Positions 9,488 to 19,858 of a DNA stretch of 64,000 nucleotides are shown one piece after another (the first letter of the stretch is position 1; the number at the start of each line of letters is the position of its first letter). A program made the position numbers and the translations under genes. The notes beneath the pieces are model-generated. The model was not told the origin of the DNA and searched no databases. It saw only the letters and a list, made by a program, of their open reading frames with translations. Source of the stretch: Hyphomicrobiales bacterium (GTDB lineage Bacteria > Pseudomonadota > Alphaproteobacteria > Rhizobiales > Beijerinckiaceae); assembly GCA_027484605.1 (NCBI GenBank), contig JAIXSR010000087.1:43898-107897 (forward strand), read 5' to 3'.

Positions 9488-11872
9488 TCAGCCCGGCTGC
9501 AATGTCCAGGTGAAATGCGTGGCCTCCGCAATGGCCGCATCGGAATAGAGCAACGGCACATAGGCGCTCTCGGCCCAGAGCGGCGCGAGATCGGCGTAAT
9601 GCGCCGAGCGCGGATCGCCGGATTGCCCCGGCGCGTTGATCGTGACGGAGCGATCGAGATCGGCGAGATCCACCACCATCCGGAAACTTGCCCCATGCGT
9701 CACGCGGAAATCCGAAGGACGATAGCCGGCATGCATCGGCGAAGAGGCGGATCCGCCTTTCGGCAAGGGCCCGATATCGAGGCTCCGTTCCGGGTTCCGC
9801 TGCAGCAGCGGCGAGAGCGGATGCTCGAATTGCCCGTGATGGAGGCGCCCCCATTGCCAGCTGGCCGGATCGGGGCCCAGCTGCGCGCAGGCCTCGGCCC
9901 AGCCGGCGGCAAGGGTTTCGCAGAGCAGCGCGTCCCGGGCGGCTTCAGGCGCCGCGCCCCAGCGCGAAGCCGGCTTTTCGAGTGCCCGGCAGATCCCCTC
10001 GACATCGCCTGGCAGAAGCAGCTTCCGCACCGCTTCCGGGGCCAGCTCAGCCATGACGGCATGGCGGAGATGGCGCGTATACCAGAGCTCGAACAAGGCG
10101 GCAGGCCCGCTTGCGGCCGAAAGGACATGGTCCCACCCTGCAAGCAGGGCGAGCGCGGGCGCCAGTTCTGCCGGAGGCGCAGATATGGCCTGCAGCAAAC
10201 GGCAGAGGCGGCGGGCCGGCACGGAAAAGGCATCGGTCTGGAGCGTCTGGCTCTCCGCTACGCCGACCCTATGCCCGCCGGCCAGAACCTCGTGGATGCG
10301 CGTCGCGCGGCTGGCCTCGGTCCATTCGAAGCCCACCGGCATCGTCTCGTGCGGCCAGTCCGCCGGAAGGTTCATCTCGTTCGCCGTCGCCACGAAGCCA
10401 GCTTCCGGATTGCGCAGGAACGGCAACCGCGCTGCATCGAGGAATCCGTCCCATTCGTGGCTGCCATCCCCGGGGACCGGAATCAGGCCCTTCCAGTTCC
10501 GCCGGGCCGGCATGAAGCCGCCGGGCGACCAGGCGATCTCGCCCTGCCTGTCGGCATAGACGAGGTTCACCGAGGGCGAGCCCCAGCGTTCGGCGCTCGC
10601 GCGGAAGGATTCCGGCGTGCGCGTCCGCAGCATGGTCAGGCTCTGCAGATACGGCGCCGAGCCCGGCTCGAACCAGACCGACCGCAACGCGACGGCGCGC
10701 GTTCCCTCGGCATTCCGCCACAGGATCGGGCCGTGATGCGAGAAAACGAGGCGGCAGGGCTGCGCCGGATGGCCCTTCACCGGAACCCGCTCCTCCATAA
10801 CGGTCATTGCACGCCAGCCGCTCTCGAACCGGTAATGGTCCGGCCGGGCAGGGTCGGTTTCGAGGAGATAGACATCCTCCTGATCCGCTCCGAAGATCGT
10901 GAGGCCGAAAGCGGCATCGCCGTTATGCCCGATCGAAAGGCCCGGCACACAGGGTTCGCCGCCGCCGATCGCGTCGAAGCCCGGCGCTTTCAGGTGCTGG
11001 ATATAGCGCAGGCTCGGCAGCGAATGGGCGCGATGCGGGTCCGAGGCGAGGATCGGCAGTCCGGTCGGGCTGCGCGCGCCGGCGATCACCCAGTTATTCG
11101 AGCCCGAGGCCTCGGCATCGAACAGCACCTCGTTGAGATCATTGACCTGCCGCCAGCGCGTTGCATCGGCCAGTGCCGCCGCCAGCCGCTCCGGCGAGAA
11201 GGTGACATTGGCCTGGGCCAGCCGGAAGGGCAGCAGGGCCTCGATCGGGCAATCCCCGGCCCGGACACCCTCGGGGAGGGGCGTATCGACCGCGGGATAG
11301 AGATATTTCCGCAGGAGGTCGGTCTCGGCATCGGCGCCGGCCAGGACATGCAGGCGCTGAACTTCCCAGAGGGCGTTCCGCGTCAGCCCATGGCTCCGGA
11401 TCCGGACCACATCCGCGCCCTGCCAGCGTGCCGGCTGCGTGCCGAGCATGGCGAATTCCGGCGGCATCAGCGTGGGCTCGCGTTCGGCCAGGCCGATATA
11501 GGCGTTGATCCCGCCAGCGAAACGCGCACAGATCTCCTCGGCATCAGGCGCATAGGCGGCCCATTCCGCCGCCATATCGCCGCGATAGAGGAACATCCGC
11601 GCCGCACGGTCCTGTTCGAGGAAGCCCGGCCCGAAATCCGCCGCGAGCAGGCCGAGGCCGCGCTTGCGCCAGAGATCGATCTGGAACAGGCGGTCCCGTG
11701 CCGCGTTGAACCCCTGCACGAACCAGAGATCTTCGAGGCTGCCTGCCTCGAGATGCGGAATGCCCCATCGGTCCACCCGGATCCGGCCCGGTCCGACGAG
11801 GCCGGCAACGGCGAAGGACAGGTCGCGTTCGAGCGGCGAGGGCGCGTCGGGGCGGGCAGGCGGCAGGGACAT
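9488..11872 (-). CDS. Penicillin acylase family (Ntn hydrolase) protein
   Basis: N-terminal RIRVDRWGIPHLEA; autocatalytic G|SNNWVIAG nucleophile site; DPHRAHSLPS; about 794 aa. Confidence 0.92.
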   Translation of the reverse strand: MSLPPARPDAPSPLERDLSFAVAGLVGPGRIRVDRWGIPHLEAGSLEDLWFVQGFNAARDRLFQIDLWRKRGLGLLAADFGPGFLEQDRAARMFLYRGDMAAEWAAYAPDAEEICARFAGGINAYIGLAEREPTLMPPEFAMLGTQPARWQGADVVRIRSHGLTRNALWEVQRLHVLAGADAETDLLRKYLYPAVDTPLPEGVRAGDCPIEALLPFRLAQANVTFSPERLAAALADATRWRQVNDLNEVLFDAEASGSNNWVIAGARSPTGLPILASDPHRAHSLPSLRYIQHLKAPGFDAIGGGEPCVPGLSIGHNGDAAFGLTIFGADQEDVYLLETDPARPDHYRFESGWRAMTVMEERVPVKGHPAQPCRLVFSHHGPILWRNAEGTRAVALRSVWFEPGSAPYLQSLTMLRTRTPESFRASAERWGSPSVNLVYADRQGEIAWSPGGFMPARRNWKGLIPVPGDGSHEWDGFLDAARLPFLRNPEAGFVATANEMNLPADWPHETMPVGFEWTEASRATRIHEVLAGGHRVGVAESQTLQTDAFSVPARRLCRLLQAISAPPAELAPALALLAGWDHVLSAASGPAALFELWYTRHLRHAVMAELAPEAVRKLLLPGDVEGICRALEKPASRWGAAPEAARDALLCETLAAGWAEACAQLGPDPASWQWGRLHHGQFEHPLSPLLQRNPERSLDIGPLPKGGSASSPMHAGYRPSDFRVTHGASFRMVVDLADLDRSVTINAPGQSGDPRSAHYADLAPLWAESAYVPLLYSDAAIAEATHFTWTLQPG

Positions 11873-12063
11873 GGGCAGGGGAATCCGGCGGGCGATGCGT
11901 CATCAAACCATCCTGGCTCGCGCCGCGCCACCCCCGGCACGCAGCTTGCTCGGCAAAGCCCCGTCTTGGTTGTTGACTCGTCAGGCTTCGCCCGCCGACA
12001 CTGCGACCAAAGTCGGGGGCCGGGCCAATTGGACGTCGCGGCTCCGCAACGGGAGAATGTCGC

Positions 12064-13578
12064 ATGCGTTTGCTGAACCTCGCCACCCTTGCGCTGGCTG
12101 CCAGCGTCACGTTGACCCCGGCCTTCGCCCAGAAGGCCCAGAATACGGTGCGTTTCGGCTATGATCAGGTGCCGGAGAACATCGATCCGTTTTTCAACAA
12201 TGTCCGGATCGGCGTCATCCTCGGGCAGCATGTCTGGGATACGCTGATCTACCGCGATCCCAACACCAACGAATACAAGGGCCAGCTCGCCAAGACGTGG
12301 AAATGGGTTGATGACAAGACGCTCGAATTCAGCCTCCGCGAGGGCGTGAAATTCCACAATGGCGAGGAATTCGACGCCGACGACGTCGTCTACACGCTGA
12401 ATTTTGTCTCGAAGCCGGAAAACAAGGTCGTTACCCAGACCAATGTGAACTGGATCGACTCGGCCGAGAAAGTCGACAAATACACTGTCCGTCTCAAGCT
12501 GAAGCGCACCTTCCCGGCGGCAATCGAATATCTCGCCGGCCCGGTGGTGATCCATCCGAACGAGTATTACGCCAAGGTCGGCCCCTCGGGCATGAATTCC
12601 GCCGCCATCGGCTCCGGCCCCTACAGGGTGGTCGAGCATGTCGTCGGCAAGTCGGTGCGCCTGCAGCGCAACCCGGATTACTTTAAGGACAGCCCCAAGC
12701 CGCAGCCGAAGCTGGAGCGGATCGAGGTCCGCTTCATTCCGGACCGCCAGACCCAGATGGCGGAAATGCTGGCCGGCGGACTCGATTTCATCATGAATGT
12801 CCCGCCGGATCAGGCGGATCAGCTCAAGGCCGTGCCGCATCTCGCCGTGACCAGCGGCGAGACGATGCGCATCGTCTTCCTCAACCTGAATACGCTGCCC
12901 GACACGCCGGCCCCGGCCCTGCGCGATATCCGCGTCCGGCAGGCGATCCAGCATGCGATCGACCGGCCGACCATGGTGAAGCAGCTGGTGGGCGAGGGCG
13001 CCCGCGTCCTCAACGTGATCTGCTATCCCTCGCAATTCGGCTGTTCGGACGAGAAGGCGAAGAAATTCGACTATAATCCGGCCCGGGCCAGGCAATTGCT
13101 GGCTGAAGCGGGCTTCGCCAATGGCCTCGAGATGGATCTCTATGCCTATCGCGAGCGGCCGCAATCCGAAGCGATGATCAACTATCTCCGCGCCGTCGGC
13201 ATCAAGGTCAATCTGCGCTTCATGCAATATGCCGCCATGCGCGAGCAGGTGCGCGGCAACAAGGCGGCCATGGCGCACCAGACCTGGGGCTCGTTCTCGG
13301 TGAACGATACCTCGGCCTCGACCCCGGTCTATTTCGGGGGTGGGCCGGATGACATCAACAAGGATGCGGAAGTGATCGCTTTGCTCGCCAAGGGCGACAA
13401 TTCGGTCGATCCGGCGGTCCGCAAGGCGGCCTATGCCGACGCGCTCGGGCTGATCGCCGAACGGGCCATGGGCGTGCCGCTCTATGCGCTCGTCACCTTC
13501 TATGTCAGCGGCAAGGGCCTCGACTACAAGACCTATCCCGACGAGATCCCCCGCTTCTGGGAAATGAGCTGGAAGTGA
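12064..13578 (+). CDS. Peptide ABC transporter substrate-binding protein (SBP_bac_5)
   Basis: Signal peptide; DppA/OppA-like motifs (RFGYDQVPENIDPFFNNVR, LREGVKFHNGEEFDADDVVYTLNF). Confidence 0.92.
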   Translation: MRLLNLATLALAASVTLTPAFAQKAQNTVRFGYDQVPENIDPFFNNVRIGVILGQHVWDTLIYRDPNTNEYKGQLAKTWKWVDDKTLEFSLREGVKFHNGEEFDADDVVYTLNFVSKPENKVVTQTNVNWIDSAEKVDKYTVRLKLKRTFPAAIEYLAGPVVIHPNEYYAKVGPSGMNSAAIGSGPYRVVEHVVGKSVRLQRNPDYFKDSPKPQPKLERIEVRFIPDRQTQMAEMLAGGLDFIMNVPPDQADQLKAVPHLAVTSGETMRIVFLNLNTLPDTPAPALRDIRVRQAIQHAIDRPTMVKQLVGEGARVLNVICYPSQFGCSDEKAKKFDYNPARARQLLAEAGFANGLEMDLYAYRERPQSEAMINYLRAVGIKVNLRFMQYAAMREQVRGNKAAMAHQTWGSFSVNDTSASTPVYFGGGPDDINKDAEVIALLAKGDNSVDPAVRKAAYADALGLIAERAMGVPLYALVTFYVSGKGLDYKTYPDEIPRFWEMSWK

Positions 13579-13582
13579 CCGA

Positions 13583-14500
13583 GTGATCGGCTACGCGCTC
13601 AAGCGTCTCGGGCTGGCCCTGCTGGTGGCGCTCGCGGTTTCGGCCGCGAGCTTCGTCCTGCTGCGCCTTTCGGGCGATGTCGCGCTGGCCATTGCCGGCG
13701 AGGGCGCCCGCGCCGAGGATATCGACCTCGTCCGCAAGACCTACGGGCTCGATCGCCCCTTGCTGATCCAGTATGGCGAATGGCTGTTCCGGACCCTCTC
13801 GGGGGATTTCGGCCAGTCGCTTTATTTCAAGACCGGCGTGACCGGGCTGATCCACGCGAAGATCGGCGTGACGCTGGTCCTTGCCCTGGCTTCGCTGGCT
13901 TTGGCCCTGGCCCTCGCAATCCCGCTCGGCGTGCTGGCGGCGCTCTTTCCCAATACCTGGATCGACCGCCTCAGCCTTGCCCTCGCGGTGGCCGGGCAGG
14001 CCCTGCCGAATTTCTTCTTCGCCCTGCTGCTGGTGATGATCTTCTCGATCAAGCTGCGCTGGCTGCCGGTTTCCGGCAGCGAGACCTGGGCGCATTTCGT
14101 GCTGCCCGCGCTCTCGCTGGGCCTCTATATCACGCCGCCCTTCATGCGGCTCATCCGAGCCGGCATGATCGAGGTGCTGGCGGCGGATTACATCCGGACG
14201 GCCCGGGCCAAGGGTTTGTCCCCGGCCAGCGTGGTGCTGAAACATGCCCTGCGGAACGCCCTCGTGCCGGTTGTGGCCCTGGCGGCGGTGCAGCTTGGCT
14301 TCCTGCTCGGCGGCTCGATCGTCATCGAGACGATCTTCGCCCTCGATGGCCTCGGCTATCTCGCCTATCAGTCGATCACCCACAAGGATTTCCCGGTCAC
14401 GCAGGCGGTGCTGCTCATCCTCTCGGTGGCCTATGTCCTGCTCACGCTCTGCGCCGATCTGGTCAATGCCTGGATCGATCCGCGCCTGAGGGTGGCGTGA
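13583..14500 (+). CDS. Peptide ABC transporter permease (DppB-like)
   Basis: DppB-type TM topology; DYIRTARAKGLSPASVVLKHALRNALVPV. Confidence 0.93.
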   Translation: MIGYALKRLGLALLVALAVSAASFVLLRLSGDVALAIAGEGARAEDIDLVRKTYGLDRPLLIQYGEWLFRTLSGDFGQSLYFKTGVTGLIHAKIGVTLVLALASLALALALAIPLGVLAALFPNTWIDRLSLALAVAGQALPNFFFALLLVMIFSIKLRWLPVSGSETWAHFVLPALSLGLYITPPFMRLIRAGMIEVLAADYIRTARAKGLSPASVVLKHALRNALVPVVALAAVQLGFLLGGSIVIETIFALDGLGYLAYQSITHKDFPVTQAVLLILSVAYVLLTLCADLVNAWIDPRLRVA

Positions 14501-15402
14501 TGGCGGGCCTTGCGCAGGCCGGCGCCGCTGCGGCGCCCCCGGAACTGACGCAGCGCGCGCTGCTCTGGCGCCGCATGCGCGGCCACAAGGGCTTCCTCGC
14601 CGGCGCCATCCTGCTGTCGCTGATCATCCTCGCCTCGCTGCTGGCGCCCTGGATCTCCCCGCATGATCCCTATGCGCAGGACCTGACCCGGCGGATGATC
14701 CCGCCGATCTGGGAAGCGCGCGGCCAATGGGCCCATCCGCTCGGAACGGACAATCTCGGCCGCGATTATCTCTCCCGCGTGCTCTGGGGCGGGCAGATCT
14801 CGCTGCTGATCGGCCTCTCGGTCATGGTGATTTCCGGCATCATCGGCGCGGGCCTCGGCCTTGCGGCGGGCTATTTCGGAGGCCGGATCGACCTCGCCAT
14901 CACCTTCATCATCACCACCCGCCTTGCCCTGCCGGTCGTGCTGGTCGCGCTGGCAGTCGTGGCCATGATTTCCGGTTCGCTCCTTGTGGTGATCCTGATC
15001 CTCGGCCTGCTGAAATGGGATCGCTTCGCCGTGGTCATGCGCTCGGCCACGCAGCAGGTGAGGGGGCTCGACTATGTCGCCGCCGCCGAGGCGGCCGGCG
15101 CCTCGACACCCCGGATCATCCTGCGGGAAGTTTTGCCGAATGTCGCGCCCCAGCTCATCGTCGTGGCCACGGTGGAAGCCGCCAGCGCCATCCTGCTGGA
15201 AGCGGCCCTGTCTTTCCTCGGCCTCGGCGTGCAGCCGCCCCTGCCAAGCTGGGGGCTGATGATCTCCGAAGCCAAGGCCTACATGTTCTTCTCGTTCTGG
15301 TTGATCGCCATCCCCGGTTCCGCCCTGGCCCTGCTGGTCCTGGCGATCAACCTTGTCGGCGATGGCCTGCGCGATGTCCTCGCACCGGATGGCCGCGCAT
15401 GA
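14500..15402 (+). CDS. Peptide ABC transporter permease (DppC-like)
   Basis: DppC-type sequence, HPLGTDNLGRD, EAAGASTPRIILREVLPNVAPQLI; start overlaps the upstream stop (GTGATGG). Confidence 0.93.
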   Translation: MAGLAQAGAAAAPPELTQRALLWRRMRGHKGFLAGAILLSLIILASLLAPWISPHDPYAQDLTRRMIPPIWEARGQWAHPLGTDNLGRDYLSRVLWGGQISLLIGLSVMVISGIIGAGLGLAAGYFGGRIDLAITFIITTRLALPVVLVALAVVAMISGSLLVVILILGLLKWDRFAVVMRSATQQVRGLDYVAAAEAAGASTPRIILREVLPNVAPQLIVVATVEAASAILLEAALSFLGLGVQPPLPSWGLMISEAKAYMFFSFWLIAIPGSALALLVLAINLVGDGLRDVLAPDGRA

Positions 15403-16364
15403 CCCTGCTCGCGGTCGAGAATCTCCGGGTGGATCTCGCGACGCCGCGCGGCACGCTCCATGCCGTGCGCGGCATTTCCTTTTCCGTGGCGCGGGGCGAG
15501 ACGCTCTGCATCGTCGGCGAGAGCGGTTGCGGCAAGTCCATGACCTCGCTTGCCCTCATGAACCTGCTGCCGAAAACCGCGACCCGCCGGGCCGACAGGC
15601 TGGAATTCGACAGGCAGGATCTCATGGCCCTTTCGGCGCCTGCCATCAATGCCTTGCGCGGCAACCGCATGGCGATGATCTTCCAGGAGCCGATGACGGC
15701 GCTCAACCCCGCCTACACGATCGGCAACCAGATGGTGGAGGGCTATCTCCGGCACAAGGGGGCAAGCCCGGCCGAGGCGGAAGCCCGCGCTGTCGAATTG
15801 TTGGGCCGGGTGGGCATTGCCAATGCGCGCCAGCGCCTCGGCCAGTACCCGCACCAGCTCTCCGGCGGCCTGCGCCAGCGCGTGATGATCGCCATGGCTC
15901 TGATGTGCGGGCCGGACCTGCTGATCGCGGACGAGCCGACAACCGCGCTCGATGTCACCATCCAGGCCCAGATCCTCCGGCTTCTGGCCGATCTCGCCCG
16001 GGAATTCGGCCTCGCCCTCATCCTGATCACCCATGATCTCGGCCTCGTGGCGCGGATCGCCGACAAGGTTGCCGTGATGTATGCCGGCGAGATCGTCGAA
16101 AGCGCGCCGGTGGCCGATCTTTTCGCGCGGCCGCGCCATCCCTATACGCGCGGGCTGATCGAATGCATCCCAGTTCCCGGCCGCACGGCGCGCGGGGCCC
16201 GGCTCGGGGCGATCCCCGGCACCGTGCCCTCGCTGGTCGGCGACCTGGAGGGCTGCATGTTCCGCGCGCGCTGCGCCGAGGCAAGACTGGCCTGCGAGGG
16301 GCCGATCCCGTGGCAGGAGGCGGCCGGCGGCCATGGCATGCGCTGCGTGCTGGAGGGCCGATGA
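15399..16364 (+). CDS. Peptide ABC transporter ATP-binding protein (DppD-like)
   Basis: [35 protein letters not shown] overlap with the upstream gene. Confidence 0.94.
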   Translation: MTLLAVENLRVDLATPRGTLHAVRGISFSVARGETLCIVGESGCGKSMTSLALMNLLPKTATRRADRLEFDRQDLMALSAPAINALRGNRMAMIFQEPMTALNPAYTIGNQMVEGYLRHKGASPAEAEARAVELLGRVGIANARQRLGQYPHQLSGGLRQRVMIAMALMCGPDLLIADEPTTALDVTIQAQILRLLADLAREFGLALILITHDLGLVARIADKVAVMYAGEIVESAPVADLFARPRHPYTRGLIECIPVPGRTARGARLGAIPGTVPSLVGDLEGCMFRARCAEARLACEGPIPWQEAAGGHGMRCVLEGR

Positions 16365-17338
16365 CGATCCTGCTCGAAGCCCGGGATGTGACGCGCAGCT
16401 TCCAGGTCAGCCGTGGCCTTTTCGCGCCAAAGCGCCGGCTCCATGCGGTCAATGGCGTTTCGCTCGCCGTCGAGGAGGGCGAGATCCTTGCCATTGTCGG
16501 TGAAAGCGGCTGCGGCAAATCCACGCTCGCGCGGATGCTGCTGGGACTGCTCCCGGCGAGTTCAGGCGAGATCCGGCTGGGCGGGCAGGACATGCGCGCC
16601 ATGGGGCGGCTCGACATTGCCCGCCGCGTCCAGCCCGTCTTCCAGGACCCGTATTCCTCGCTCAATCCGCGCCGCCGGATCGCCGAGATCGTCGCATTGC
16701 CGATGGAGGTGCAGGGCAAGGCCGATGCCGCCACCTGCCGCCGCGCGGCACTCGAAATGCTCGAGCGCGTCGGTTTGCCGGAGCGTTTCGCGCAGGCCTA
16801 TCCGGCCCAGCTTTCCGGCGGTCAGCGCCAGCGCGTTGCGATCGCACGCGCGCTCGTGATGCGGCCGGAACTGGTGATCTGCGACGAGCCGACCTCGGCA
16901 CTCGACGTCTCTGTCCAGTCGCAGATCCTCAATCTGCTCATGGATCTCCGGCGGGATTTCGGCACGACGTTCGTTTTCATCAGTCACAATCTGGCTGTGG
17001 TCGAGCATATCGCGAGCCGTGTGGCCGTGATGTATCTCGGCCAGGTGGTGGAACTGGCGGAGACCGCTGCCCTGTTCGAGGCGCCGCGCCATCCCTACAC
17101 GCAGGCCCTCCTGGCCTCGGCGCTGACACCGGAACCCGGCCTCGGCATCCCAGAAACCGGCCTCGGACTGGCTTTTCCCGATCCGCTCGATCCACCGCCG
17201 GGATGTCCGTTCCATCCGCGTTGCCCGAAACGTATTGCCCCCTGCGACAGCCTTGCCCCGCCGGTGATCCGGGAGGCGGGCCGCCTTGTCGCCTGCCATT
17301 TCGCAGCTCAGCCGCCGGGCACCAGCGTCACGCCGTAA
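16361..17338 (+). CDS. Peptide ABC transporter ATP-binding protein (DppF-like)
   Basis: [32 protein letters not shown]-terminal oligopeptide-type Cys motif. Confidence 0.94.
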   Translation: MTILLEARDVTRSFQVSRGLFAPKRRLHAVNGVSLAVEEGEILAIVGESGCGKSTLARMLLGLLPASSGEIRLGGQDMRAMGRLDIARRVQPVFQDPYSSLNPRRRIAEIVALPMEVQGKADAATCRRAALEMLERVGLPERFAQAYPAQLSGGQRQRVAIARALVMRPELVICDEPTSALDVSVQSQILNLLMDLRRDFGTTFVFISHNLAVVEHIASRVAVMYLGQVVELAETAALFEAPRHPYTQALLASALTPEPGLGIPETGLGLAFPDPLDPPPGCPFHPRCPKRIAPCDSLAPPVIREAGRLVACHFAAQPPGTSVTP

Positions 17339-17425
17339 CCGGCGAAGGTGAGATCGGGATGATGGCCGGGACAGGCGCATTTCCGGATCGTCCTGGTGCT
17401 TCAGCGGCTTGCTGGACTGCCGGGG

Positions 17426-17470
17426 CTTGACTTGAGCGCCCGCAATGGAAACGCTCGCCGCCACGTCAAG
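17426..17470 (+). promoter_or_regulatory. Nested inverted repeat in the leader of the class III ADH gene
   Basis: CTTGAC(17426-17431)..GAGCG(17434-17438)...CGCTC(17452-17456)...GTCAAG(17465-17470), ending at the putative SD AAGGAG 10 nt before the ATG. Confidence 0.4.
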
Positions 17471-17479
17471 GAGATCCCC

Positions 17480-18607
17480 ATGAAGACCCGCGCCGCCGTC
17501 GCCTGGGAGGCCAAGGCGCCTCTCACCATCGAGACCATCGACATTGCCGGCCCGAAACCGGGCGAGGTTCTGGTGGAGATCATGGCAACGGGCATCTGCC
17601 ACACCGATGCCTACACCCTGTCCGGCCTTGATTCGGAGGGGAAATTTCCGGCGATCCTCGGCCATGAGGGTGCCGGGATCGTCCGCGAGGTCGGCGCCGG
17701 CGTGACCGGCCTCCGGCCGGGCGATCACGTGATTCCGCTCTACACGCCGGAATGCCGCAGCTGCAAGACCTGCCTTTCCCAGCGCTCGAATCTCTGCACG
17801 TCCATCCGGGCAACGCAGGGCCAGGGCCTCATGCCGGACGGGACCAGCCGCTTTTCCTGCGAGCCGGTCGGGCCGCGGCAGGGCGAGATCTTCCACTACA
17901 TGGGCTGCTCGACCTTCTCGAACTTCACCATCCTGCCCGAGATCGCCCTCGCCAAGGTCCGCGAGGACGCGCCTTTCGACAAGATCTGCTATATCGGCTG
18001 CGGCGTCACCACCGGCATCGGTGCGGCGATCTATACGGCGAAGGTCTGGCCAGGCGCGAATGTCGTCGTCTTCGGGCTCGGGGGCATCGGCCTCAATGTC
18101 ATCCAGGCGGCCCGGATGGTCGGCGCGGACCGGATCATCGGCGTCGATCTCAACCCCGCCAAGGCGGTGATGGCGCGCAAATTCGGGATGACGGACTTCG
18201 TGAATCCCGACGAAGTCGGCCGCGACAAGGTGGTCCAGGCCATTGTCGACCTGACCGGCGGCGGCGCGGATTTCTCGTTCGAATGCATCGGCAACACCAC
18301 CACGATGCGGCAGGCGCTGGAATGCTGCCATCGCGGCTGGGGTGAGAGCATCATCATCGGCGTGGCGCCCTCTGGGGCCGAGATCTCCACGCGGCCCTTC
18401 CAGCTTGTGACCGGAAGGGTCTGGAAAGGCTCGGCTTTCGGCGGCGCGCGCGGCCGGACGGATGTCCCCCGGATTGTCGATTGGTACATGGAGGGCAAGA
18501 TCAACATCGATGATCTGATCACCCACACCATGCCGCTGGAGGAGATCAACACTGCCTTTGACCTCATGCATGAGGGCAAGAGCATCCGCTCCGTCGTCCT
18601 GTTCTGA
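17480..18607 (+). CDS. frmA: S-(hydroxymethyl)glutathione dehydrogenase / class III alcohol dehydrogenase
   Basis: AVAWEAKAPLTIETIDIAGPKPGEVLVEI; GHEGAGIV; four-Cys zinc motif CRSCKTC...C; GCGVTTGIGA. Confidence 0.95.
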   Translation: MKTRAAVAWEAKAPLTIETIDIAGPKPGEVLVEIMATGICHTDAYTLSGLDSEGKFPAILGHEGAGIVREVGAGVTGLRPGDHVIPLYTPECRSCKTCLSQRSNLCTSIRATQGQGLMPDGTSRFSCEPVGPRQGEIFHYMGCSTFSNFTILPEIALAKVREDAPFDKICYIGCGVTTGIGAAIYTAKVWPGANVVVFGLGGIGLNVIQAARMVGADRIIGVDLNPAKAVMARKFGMTDFVNPDEVGRDKVVQAIVDLTGGGADFSFECIGNTTTMRQALECCHRGWGESIIIGVAPSGAEISTRPFQLVTGRVWKGSAFGGARGRTDVPRIVDWYMEGKINIDDLITHTMPLEEINTAFDLMHEGKSIRSVVLF

Positions 18608-18612
18608 CGCGT

Positions 18613-19740
18613 TCAGGTTTCGCTGCCGAACAGGTCGAGCTGCGGGACATCCGGTTCATCGGGCGCGTCGAAGGAGGAGAGCGTCACGCCCAGCAGGCGG
18701 ATATCCTTGGCCAGCGGAAAGAGCGGGCCGAGAAGCTGCAGGACCGCCGCTTCCAGCGCGGCAGGGGCGGAGAAAGGCCGGGGCAAGGTCCGGCTGCGGG
18801 TGATCAGCTGGAAATCGGTGAATTTCACCTTGAGCGTCACGGTCCGCGCCTGCAGCCCGTGCCGTTCGCAATGGGCCCAGACCTTGGCCATCAGCGGCTG
18901 CAGCCCGGCACTGGCGCCTTCGAAATCGCTGATATCGTTGGAGAACGTATCTTCTGCCCCGACGGATTTGCGCACGCGTTCGGGGCGGACGGGCCGATGG
19001 TCGATGCCGCGCGCCAGCCAGTAATAATAGGGTCCGGACTTGCCGAAATGCTCCTGCAGGAAGGCGAGGGTCCGCCCCTTCAGATCGGCGCCCAGGCGGA
19101 TGCCCAGCCTGTTCATCCGCGCCTCGGTGGCCGGGCCGATGCCGTGGAACTTCCCGATCGGGAGGGTCTCCATGAAGGCGGGTCCGGCCTGTGGCGGAAT
19201 GACGAATTGTCCGTCGGGCTTGCGCTGCCCCGAAGCCATTTTCGCGAGGAATTTGTTATAGCTGATCCCTGCCGAGGCTGTCAGCGCGGTCTCCTCGCGG
19301 ATGCGGGCGCGGATCCGGCTCGCCACCTCGGTTGCGGTCGGCAGCCCGGCGAGGTTCTCGGTCACGTCGAGATAGGCCTCGTCAAGCGACAGAGGTTCGA
19401 TCAGTGGCGTAAACTCAGAGAATATCTCGTGAATCTGGTTCGAAACGGCGCGGTAGGTTTCGAAGCGCGGCCGCACGAAGATGAGGTCCGGGCATTTGCG
19501 CAGGGCCGTCACCGAGGGCATGGCCGAATGAACGCCGAAGCGCCGGGCCTCGTAGCTCGCGGCGGCGACCACGCCGCGCTTGGCGCCGAAGCCCACGGCG
19601 ACCGGCTTTCCCCGCAATTCAGGATTGTCCCGCTGCTCGACCGATGCATAGAAGGCATCCATGTCGACATGGATGATCTTACGGATATCCTTGAGGAAAT
19701 CCGGGCTGGTGACAGCCGGGGAAAGGGGCTCTTCGCTCAT
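18613..19740 (-). CDS. dinB: DNA polymerase IV (Y-family)
   Basis: IIHVDMDAFYASVEQRDNPELRGKPVAV; SLDEAYLDVT; SYNKFLAKMAS. Confidence 0.95.
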   Translation of the reverse strand: MSEEPLSPAVTSPDFLKDIRKIIHVDMDAFYASVEQRDNPELRGKPVAVGFGAKRGVVAAASYEARRFGVHSAMPSVTALRKCPDLIFVRPRFETYRAVSNQIHEIFSEFTPLIEPLSLDEAYLDVTENLAGLPTATEVASRIRARIREETALTASAGISYNKFLAKMASGQRKPDGQFVIPPQAGPAFMETLPIGKFHGIGPATEARMNRLGIRLGADLKGRTLAFLQEHFGKSGPYYYWLARGIDHRPVRPERVRKSVGAEDTFSNDISDFEGASAGLQPLMAKVWAHCERHGLQARTVTLKVKFTDFQLITRSRTLPRPFSAPAALEAAVLQLLGPLFPLAKDIRLLGVTLSSFDAPDEPDVPQLDLFGSET

Positions 19741-19858
19741 GCCCTAGGCAATGCCGTCTTCCTGCAACGACGGCGATTCCTAGCATGAATGCTGTTCCTG
19801 AACGAGCCTTCCGGCGGCCGCCTTCGCCATTCCCGACGCGCGTTGTCAGGAGTCCCGC

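Noticed and set aside
11873-12063. TTGACT near 11972 as a promoter for the dipeptide ABC cassette
   Set aside because: No convincing -10 element at 16-18 bp; not reported as a feature.
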